From Endocalyx cinctus (taxonomy: Eukaryota; Ascomycota; Sordariomycetes; Amphisphaeriales; Apiosporaceae): 64,000 bases of DNA. Within the stretch, counting starts at the first letter, position 1; every line of letters starts with the position of its first letter. A model generated the notes under the pieces. The model saw only the letters and a list, made by a program, of their open reading frames with translations. It was not told the origin of the DNA and searched no databases. Shown here one piece after another: positions 56,538 through 64,000 of this stretch. The position numbers and the translations under genes are program-made. The stretch covers positions 6,164,441 to 6,228,440 of the forward strand of contig BCKC01000001.1 in assembly GCA_001600455.1 (NCBI GenBank), written 5' to 3'.

Positions 56538-59500
56538 CTCTAATATGACACACTCAACGTAAGGATTCGGAGTGATTGCTGACCAATGAAAAATAACAGT
56601 TTATCAAGGACCGCCAGAGTCCGATGGACTCACTATCGAGTCTTGATCGATATATCGATCCACCATCAATCATATGTTAAGAATTGTGGGCGTTTTGAAG
56701 TATGATTCAACTCAAAGTTACTCTAGGCAAAATGTTTCAGGTAGATTGCGGGATGAATATTTCGAAATGTGATCGTCTACTTAATTCCATCAACTAGAAA
56801 TCCGATTAGCAATAATTAATTAGTTATGCTATATCAAAAATATCGTAACTCTGATATTAGACCCTGTTTTTTTTTTACTTGGAACAGGGTAACATGAGAT
56901 ATCGAATTATATCCGAGAGTAAGCAGAGGTAACTAGATCTGAGAGTAAGTAAGCGAAACCGACGTCCCCTCTTCACGTCAGCTACCTGATACTTAGGAGA
57001 GAAGAGGTCAACACGATTAACCATGTAATCATCCTCTTATTTTTTTTTTTTTTTTTTTTCATATGTAGGTTGTCATGATCTAGAACGCTTTGTTGTTGTT
57101 CTCTCTCGCCACCTCTCTAATCCGAGGCTATGTCCGAGGCGACGAAGAGTTTCAAGCAGGGAAAAAGTGGCGTGGGTTTAGCGAGAAGGGGCTTTATTTC
57201 CTTTACATTTTTATCGGATGCCTATCAATATTACTACCAGAGAAGGTAACCGACGGGATCACGGGTTGTCATCGGCACGTTCATAACTTTAAAAAGAAGA
57301 AAAGAAGAAGAATAAAAATGACGGTACTTGCCTTTTTCTTTTACTCAAATCAGAAAGGTTCCACAGGTGACAAATGTTTTATTCCCTCTCATTTTAGGCT
57401 CGTTAATCTATCGTGTTTCATCAACAACCGGCTGATGCTGATGTTTAGTCATCTCGCAAGTCCTTCCTTCGAGGTCATTGGATTCATTGGATTCCTGCCA
57501 AAATGGGAAAGTTGCAGAGACCGTACGGATCGTTGCATCGTAGCACAACCGAGCCAAAGAAAAGCTTATCTGCTGCCGTACATACGGATATTACGACATG
57601 ATCATGACACCTGTTCGGAAATACTCGACTTAAGGTGTTAGTGTATTTATGCGAACGTTTCGTGTACCATGTCGTAATACCTTGAATTAAGCATTTTTTG
57701 TTCAATAGCCTCAGAAGTAGAGTAGTGTAGGTGTAGTATGGAAGACGAAGAAGCGCGGTACGCACGGCCGGTCTCATCTCTTCCTGGTCGTCGTCAGCAA
57801 TCAGCAAATAATATTCCTACTACGTACATAAGTAGTAACACGTATCAATTTGAATTATATGAGAAAAACCTGGATAATATAAAACGTGTTACGTCGTCAT
57901 TACCCAAACTCATCATCTTATGATAGAAAATATTGTTTTTTTTTTCTTTCTCTTTATTCCGTACCTATAGGTGGAATATGAAAAGGGAAATGAAATTGGA
58001 AAAGGAAAATGAAAATAGAAATTATAACCAAATATACATAGTAAAACATACATATCACCCATACATCTATCCGTACCATACATACATATACGTACATACG
58101 TACATACATATATACCCACGTATCAAACATTCATTCGTAGATGTTATTATTGTTCTTATTTAAACATGCTACCTCAAGTACAATTAATATTAATTCATCA
58201 GGGAGAGACAGGGAGACGTGGAGACGGATAGACAGGGAGAGAGAAAGAAAGAAAGAAAGAAAGAGATACATGAAATAAAATAACCATATGCTACATGACA
58301 ATATATAAAAATAAATAGAATAAAATGAAAAATAAAAATATAAAGGTATTTTAATGCTCTCTCTCTCTCTCTCTCTCTACGGAGTAAGTAGAAATAAGCG
58401 AAAGATGATCATCGGGGGGTGTGATTTAAACAAATCAACGAGAGATGATTATAATATTCATTGGTATTCTAAGGGTTCGAAAAGGGTTCAAAAGAGATCC
58501 CCCTCCGTTTATGTCTTGTCGGATTATTATTGGTGTTTGGGTCCGGTATAGCTAAATAGGGCGGGATAGGACGGGAGATGTCGGCAATGGGTGTTACCCC
58601 ACAAACGGGAGCCCCTCAATTGTAGGGGGTTCCCTGAAGTAGCCACTGGACCGCTGCATGTCAATGCTAATTGCCTCCGCCTGCTCCCCCCCTGCTTCCC
58701 CTTGCTCTCCCCTGCTCTCTCTAATTCTTTCACCCCTCCCCCCCCCCTTGTTAAGTTTTATACTTGTACGTTACAAGAGGTTATCTGTATATGTGGTATA
58801 GTGTAGTACCCTGTAGTATCCTGTAGGTTAGTATACCTGGAGACCTGGAGACCTGGAGAAATACACTAACGCTATAGTACTACTATACACTACTTACTTA
58901 CACTTAGTACAGTAGCGTACCCCTACGGTTAGTACAGTACAGTACTCCGTACACTACATGCTACACTACATACTACACGTACATACTACTACATATTACA
59001 TATTACATACTACTATATCTAGTAACTAACTTACCTAGGCTAAGGTAATCCTAGACAAGTTTTTTTTTATTTTATTTTATTTTTTTATTCACTATTAAGT
59101 ATTAGGTAGGTCAACCCAGCAGACCAGGTGATTTATTAGATACTTAAGTATACCTAATAACAGTCATCGAGACCAGAAGAAAAAAGAAGACCAGGAGACC
59201 ATACGACCAGGTAGTTTGATTAGTGGAGAACAACGTACTATAGTGGAGTTTTATTCAAGAATTAAAAAACATGGGGTTTGGTTTGGAAAAGTAATATTTT
59301 ACGTATGTACTTACTGCATACGCTCATTTCATCATATTCGAATTTCAACTGGGCATATTTTTAATAAGAGAGAGAGTCAGAAAAAAGAAGAAAATGAAAA
59401 TGATGTATTTTAAGTACTTACCCACATAAAGTAGTAATAAGTACTAAGTATAACATATACTAAAGTAGGTATGTGTTATATATTGTCCTTGTGTCCTTGT

Positions 59501-60002
59501 TTATATAAGTATATATCAACAGACACAGCCGAACTTTACAATCAGACAGACCAGACAAAGACCTACATACTTGTATATGCGAATGGCAATATTTCATTCT
59601 GCATACAAAAATATATCAGCTGTCCCCCCCTCCCCCCTTGTCTTTCCACTCTTTTTTTTTACTTCTCTCCCCCACAATTTGACGACAGCGAGAGCTTGAA
59701 CTTATTCGTGTTTTGTTCTGCCCGTCCGTCTGTCTATTCATCTGTTCACCCAAGACAAGAAAAGCCCAGCTCTTTACCAGTCTTGGTCCCCCAGTCTAAC
59801 CTTTTTCTCCTTCTTTTTACTACACTAAATCTCATTCTTATTTACTCCGTTTATTCTGTCCTGTAAATAATTTGGTTTTATTTATTGATTTATTTTTCTC
59901 CTCTTCCTTTTATTTTTACTTTTTTATTCTTACCCTGTTCTTTCTAGACTCCGAGGATAAGAATTCTTATTTTTGTTTTTATTATTATTTGGTACTCGAG
60001 GT
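56538..60002. other. 3.5-kb simple-repeat-rich spacer
   Basis: No supported gene. There is a T22 run at about 57038-57059, GAAA repeats at 58243-58263, a CT dinucleotide run at about 58355-58378, a triplicated GGAGACCT-type motif at 58838-58858, and a dense TAC/GTAC/ACTAC patch at about 58860-59020. The 183-codon frame at 57090-57641 is interrupted by homopolymer-encoded lysines and has no domain. The 59.6-60.0 kb part is very pyrimidine-rich and probably forms the leader of the zinc-finger gene. Confidence 0.5.
58838..59022. repeat. degenerate GTAC/ACTAC simple-repeat patch
   Basis: After three near-copies of CTGGAGAC come overlapping TAGTAC, ACACTAC, ACAGTACAGTAC and TACATACTACTAC units. 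This is degenerate low-complexity sequence, not a coding or CRISPR-like array. Confidence 0.6.
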
Positions 60003-61180
60003 ATGGCAGAAAACAAAATGGATATGAATCAAGCTCGACGGCGGCGTCGTGATGGTACTACAACCGTTCAGCAACGACTATGTTCACATTGCGGCAGAAG
60101 CTTTAAACGGTCCGAACATCTCGAACGCCACGTGCGAACACGTCCGTTTACCCCAAATCCCCCATCTCCTATTCACATCTATCTCTTTTTTTTATATGTA
60201 TAAAAAAATGTTATTTTTTTTTCTACTATTCTTATTACAATCAATCTCATTATGTCATATTTTGTGGTATAAATTCTCCATATACGGAGATAATGAGATA
60301 TGTAGATATATGAGATGTCATCTTTTCATTTATATATATATAACAAAAAAAAATATTTTCCTTATAAACACCAGAAAGAAAAACAAAAGGCACGAAAACT
60401 AATTTTTTTTTTTCGAGGGAGGAATATAGATACCAAGGAAAAGCCTTACGTATGTCGATGTGGTTCTGCCTTCTCACGTCGAGACTTGTTGACTCGTCAT
60501 CAAAGAATCTCACATGAAGACGGCGCTTCAAGGTCTCCGGATGCGCCGACATCCGACGAGGGGCATCATGGAGCTGGAGAATCTGATCCACCCCCGGATT
60601 CTTCTGCAGCTTCCATTTCAGACATGAGCAACGATTCGTCTTCGCAGTATTCTCATCATGCGTCATCCAGTTTCGACTTGGGCGCTTCTGGGCACGGTAC
60701 AAGCCACCAGTACCACCAAATCCTACCTGGCCAGGATTATTATGGCAGTGGTAAGTAGCCACCCACCCATCTTTCGTTTTATTCACTTTACTCCAGCCGA
60801 AGAGCCGATTCGGTCCAATTCGCCAAAGAATTTATAAGCTATGCTGTACCCCTCATCATATATGACGTCCTCGTCAGATACAAAAGAAAAAAAAAACAAT
60901 AATAATGAAAATTATGGAAAAACGGATTTCGGTACTAATAACTCAAACAGGGCAGCAGTATAATGGTTTCGACCATTACCCAGATTACTCGAACTATTCA
61001 GACACCTCGGGTCTCCCACCGGAGTGGAGCCCGTACTTTCATGAAGGAGGGGCTGAAGATAACATGGTAGACCCGGCCATACGAGGCTCAATGGCGGATT
61101 CGTCATCACCTACCACTGCTGAAAGTTTCTCGGGTCATTCCTACGCATGGATTCCAGCGCCTCAGCAATGGGGAAATTAG
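60003..61180 (+). CDS. small C2H2 zinc-finger protein
   Basis: Three exons, 60003-60141, 60430-60750 and 60951-61180, give 229 aa. I chose the ATG at 60003 (MAENKMDMNQARRRRRDG) over the in-frame one at 59973 because of its hydrophilic, basic start. A basic N-terminus precedes two adjacent fingers: LCSHCGRSFKRSEHLERHVR and, across the first intron, TKEKPYVCRCGSAFSRRDLL (second finger C-x-C type, ending TRHQRISH). The rest is Ser/Asp/His/Tyr-rich and disordered (GHHGAGESDPPPDSSAASIS; YPDYSNYSDTSGLPPEWSPY). Paired fingers of this form sit at the N-terminus of many fungal transcription factors that continue into a fungal-specific regulatory domain; that domain is absent, so this is either a short regulator or a truncated one. 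Intron 1 (288 bp) is very AT-rich with a GTCCGT donor, and the pyrimidine-rich leader is long. Confidence 0.82.
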
Positions 61181-62415
61181 CCTCTTTTTTCTTATTTCCT
61201 CTTTTTCTTATTTTCTTCACTCAACATAAAAAACGTCTTCTTACTCTTACGAAAAAAATGTGACCATGTCTCATCGTCATAGAATGATGATGAGTATGTT
61301 TCTTGTCTCTCCGTTAATTTAATGTATTTGGTCGGAGAAGGGATACAATACTCAGATTACGATAGTAATATGGGGGTTTTCATAAGTCGATTCTCAGCTA
61401 GAAACTGAAATCTCCTATGCAAAACATTGCTCGTGGAACCTATGCTCTCAACAACCGCGTTTCTCATGATATTTCAGTAGGTTTCCCCTTAGGCAGCACC
61501 GTATCAGTAGTTTGAAGTCTGTTAACCTATCGAAGGGTCGAGCCATGTCATCATATCATAGTGCAAATCTTCGTCATATATTGTCCCTCAACTTCTTTTA
61601 CGGTATCATCTATCCGAAGGACCCTTGAGCGCGCTTTTATTCCCTCGACCTCTGAGGTTGGTTCATCCAGATTTTGCCAGCTCACACTCGCACTCATAAA
61701 AGATCCATGTCCAATTCACCCTGGCCCCTGACGTATTTTTTTTTCTAAATTGTCTATTTTTTGCGAACATGGGGAAGAAAAAAAAAAGATAGAGAGAAAG
61801 ATTAAAAAAAAAAAAAAAACGTATTCGCTTGGAAACAGTGTAGTGAGCACATTATGATCAAGGATCCGACGATATGAAATCGCTATCATACCCTTTCGAT
61901 AACTCACTCGCATTATTTGGAAAAGTCCGGACATTATTTCAACTCCAAAAAACGCCAGCAGATATTCTTGATGCAGTCAGCCCACAACGACAAGGAACCA
62001 GATCCATGTGCGACAACATCTCGGAGGTCTCGGGTCTCTTAGGCTTCTTCGTGTCGGCGTTGAGAACGATTAGATTCCATAGGTGTATATGATTTCACGT
62101 TCATCAGTTGTTTACAGGAATAATGAAAATAAAATAGAATTCGACGGACCCCCACCTTTCTAAGAAAAGCTCATCTCTCTGTTTATGCATTCGAACTCGA
62201 GTAGTAACTCTACGCGATGACGGGATTATGTTTAATATCGCTATAAGGTGTTGAATGATTCGCTAGGATTTATAAGAATTCGTGGCCAATCAAATGCAGG
62301 AAATTCGGATTGGACGCGCATGTCAAGCGCATATAACTTTCCAATCAAAAAAAAGCATACACAATTACAATTAACTAATTTAGCCAATAGCTGAGCTGGG
62401 AACATTCCTCTTCAG

Positions 62416-62649
62416 TCAGACCAGACGACCTACCATATCGAGAGCCGCGGAGACGTGCTTTATGGATTTTCTTTTACTTGGCAAGATGAGCTTAAAAACC
62501 GACGAGATAGGGTGACCGAGGGCAGCGGGCGGTAGTTTTATCAATCGGCTCGAAAGCCGCGTAAGCTCCGAGATGGCTGGGCTCGAGTAGCGTGGTATAG
62601 CCGCGCCGATGTGGAAATTGTAAAGTCGTATTTTTCCAACCATCGTCAC
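62416..62649 (-). CDS. possible small basic protein, unknown
   Basis: A 77-codon frame starting MTMVGKIRLYNFHIGAAIPR and ending AALDMVGRLV. It is basic (many Lys and Arg, few acidic residues), with a helix-like stretch ISELTRLSSRLIKLPPAALG. The composition could suit a mitochondrial or membrane-associated small protein, but I recognise no family and see no introns. It may be chance. Confidence 0.22.
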   Translation of the reverse strand: MTMVGKIRLYNFHIGAAIPRYSSPAISELTRLSSRLIKLPPAALGHPISSVFKLILPSKRKSIKHVSAALDMVGRLV

Positions 62650-62879
62650 ACCTCTTAAATCTCACCTCGACGCAGATCCTCTATCTCTTGGCCTGGTGCC
62701 GAAGAGGTGGGAAGGGGTGGGAGGGGGGTAGGTAGGTAGGGAGGGGGGGGAATTATCGGGGGAAAATCTGTGTGCGCTGGCTATACATTTTCTATCTAAC
62801 GCACCTCTCTTCAAATCAAAAGCAGCCTTTACCCCCGCACTTCTGATGCGAAGCACAAGCGAAATGCACTATGCAAGCA

Positions 62880-62950
62880 CGACCGCACACACACGCACAC
62901 ACACACATACACACACAGCGCACATATACACTATACACACGCACGCACTA
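62880..62950. repeat. CA-rich microsatellite
   Basis: Interrupted CACACA/CGCACACA units with TACACA variants. A simple repeat with no coding potential. Confidence 0.8.
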
Positions 62951-63424
62951 CTCTCTTTACGTATCTGTACGGTATTGGTGTCCCGGACTGGTCTGTACCG
63001 GATGCCTCCGCAGGCCGACCTGTAGAAGAGGATAAGGACTCGAGATAACTAGGGAACGATATACCGCGTATGGGTCAACATGTCGTGCAACACTGACACA
63101 TAGTACGGCACCATGTACGGTACATATGATGCAGTTTGCCTCATAGGCTCGTCAAATAATATATATTTATATATACATATATATACACGCATACATAAGT
63201 TGTATATGTACAGGATTGGAGGATTATACGATCAGGTTAGGAAGGAAATTAAAAGAGAGAAAGGAGAAAAAGTAGAAAAAAGGATGCGGAAATACCATAC
63301 GAGGGGGATTACCCATTCTCGAACGGTGTCCCGAATTTCTCGGCGCCCCGATTCCGATATATGCCCTCTTCAGATAGGGCTGTTTGAAACTACCGTTGGC
63401 GGCCTCTTTTTCTTTTTTACAATC

Positions 63425-63442
63425 CCCCCCCCCCCCCCCCCT
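63425..63442. repeat. poly-C tract (18 bp)
   Basis: A run of about 18 cytosines between a T-rich stretch and TTGCACACAG. It is unusual in length for this AT-rich spacer, prone to sequencing error and potentially able to form i-motif/G-quadruplex structures. Confidence 0.8.
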
Positions 63443-64000
63443 TGCACACAGCCTACATCCATGTCAAAAAATGAAACCGAAAAAAAAAAGGAAATAAGAA
63501 GAACAGGCAATTGTTTTCCTTTTTTTTTTAAACAGAAAAAAAAAAAAAGACAAATGAGGTGAGTTTCGTATCTGCGAGTTGAGTGGTACAGAACATCCAG
63601 ACAGCAATAGCCCTTTTTTCTCAATGTGATTATCGACTGAACTAGGAATGTAATTCGGCCCGTTAACTCCGCCAGTACGACACACCTACGATGACCAACC
63701 ATACATAATACCTACCTAAGTTACCCTCTCTCCCATCTCGATTCATGCATGTGCAAAATACTTCCTTCACACGCCACACCCACTCGATCAAAAGTTCCGG
63801 TAGTTTTGGTTTCCCTTTTCCCTTTTTCTCTCTCTCATTTCGATTCGAAAAAATGACCACTGAGCTCGAGGTTATGTCAATCTTACTTACGCTGGTGGGA
63901 CGGAAAATGGCAAATATGTGCGAGAGAGGGGAAAAAGGAGAGAAAGAGATAGACAGATAGGGAGGGGGGGAAAGAATATAATTTGAGGCTCCCTATCACT

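Larger units (their letters stand above)
61181..64000. other. terminal spacer with microsatellites
   Basis: No firmly supported gene. It contains an A18 run near 61804-61820, a CA-rich tract at 62880-62950, a G-rich patch at 62708-62752, a TA/CATA patch near 63158-63195, a C18 run at about 63425-63442, and several A runs. A possible 77-codon frame at 62416-62649 (minus) is listed separately. Confidence 0.5.

Noticed and set aside
57090..57641. 183-codon open frame
   Set aside because: Contains lysine/arginine runs from A-rich repeats, no domain, no splice context; chance open frame likely.
58838..59022. CRISPR-like or satellite array
   Set aside because: The repeats are short, degenerate and without unique spacers; eukaryotic microsatellite sequence.
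1..64000. telomeric repeats, rRNA genes or complete transposons with reverse transcriptase
   Set aside because: No TTAGGG-type arrays, no rRNA-like blocks and no recognisable RT/integrase motifs were found by eye on either strand.

Overview
The window reads as a filamentous ascomycete chromosome segment (Pezizomycotina, most likely Sordariomycetes). The support is short GT-AG introns of about 55-90 bp with CTAAC/CTGAC-like branch points, a nuclear two-subunit ATP citrate lyase, a NUC-2/PHO81-type phosphate regulator, a DUF1996 secreted protein, and long AT-rich spacers full of homopolymers and microsatellites. No species is claimed. I recognise fifteen intact protein-coding genes. Most have several exons, so single open frames give wrong ends for many of them; exon joins in this annotation were checked by reading frame and splice motifs.

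Layout. 1-7.2 kb is gene-poor. 7.2-10.9 kb (-) carries the PHO81/NUC-2 phosphate regulator. 12.6-15.1 kb (-) is a PPR-like mitochondrial protein, divergent from a CZIB/UPF0587 zinc protein (15.5-16.3 kb, +), which converges on prefoldin subunit 4 (17.1-17.75 kb, -). 18.8-19.4 kb (+) is a small secreted cysteine-containing protein. 20.0-21.8 kb (-) is the kinetochore protein CENP-Q (fta7/Okp1-like). 23.3-24.3 kb (+) is a glycosylated single-pass membrane protein, tail-to-tail with the kinetochore protein Nkp2/Cnl2 (24.5-25.1 kb, -). Nkp2 shares a 555-bp divergent promoter with EAF3/MRG15 (25.65-28.3 kb, +).

EAF3 is the most unusual locus. Its chromo-barrel exon and MRG exons are separated by a 1.55-kb intron. 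That intron holds a lysine-repeat ORF which runs in frame, with no stop, into the MRG domain, and an 18-bp inverted repeat brackets most of the inserted block. 28.3-36.4 kb is a decayed region with remains of at least one multi-exon minus-strand gene (SNF2-helicase-like motifs, several in-frame stops, changes of frame). 36.4-36.7 kb (-) is mitochondrial ribosomal protein uL30m.

The two ATP citrate lyase subunit genes lie head-to-head at 37.9-39.9 kb (-, ACL1) and 43.6-45.6 kb (+, ACL2), separated by 3.7 kb. Their products form the cytosolic enzyme that supplies acetyl-CoA. A GC-rich run follows: an omega/xi-like glutathione transferase (46.6-47.7 kb), a secreted DUF1996 protein (48.5-49.8 kb) and a two-pass membrane glycoprotein (50.5-52.1 kb). 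A six-exon APC-family permease (54.5-56.5 kb) and a small C2H2 zinc-finger protein (60.0-61.2 kb) complete the set. The ends of the window and 56.5-60 kb are simple-repeat-rich spacer.
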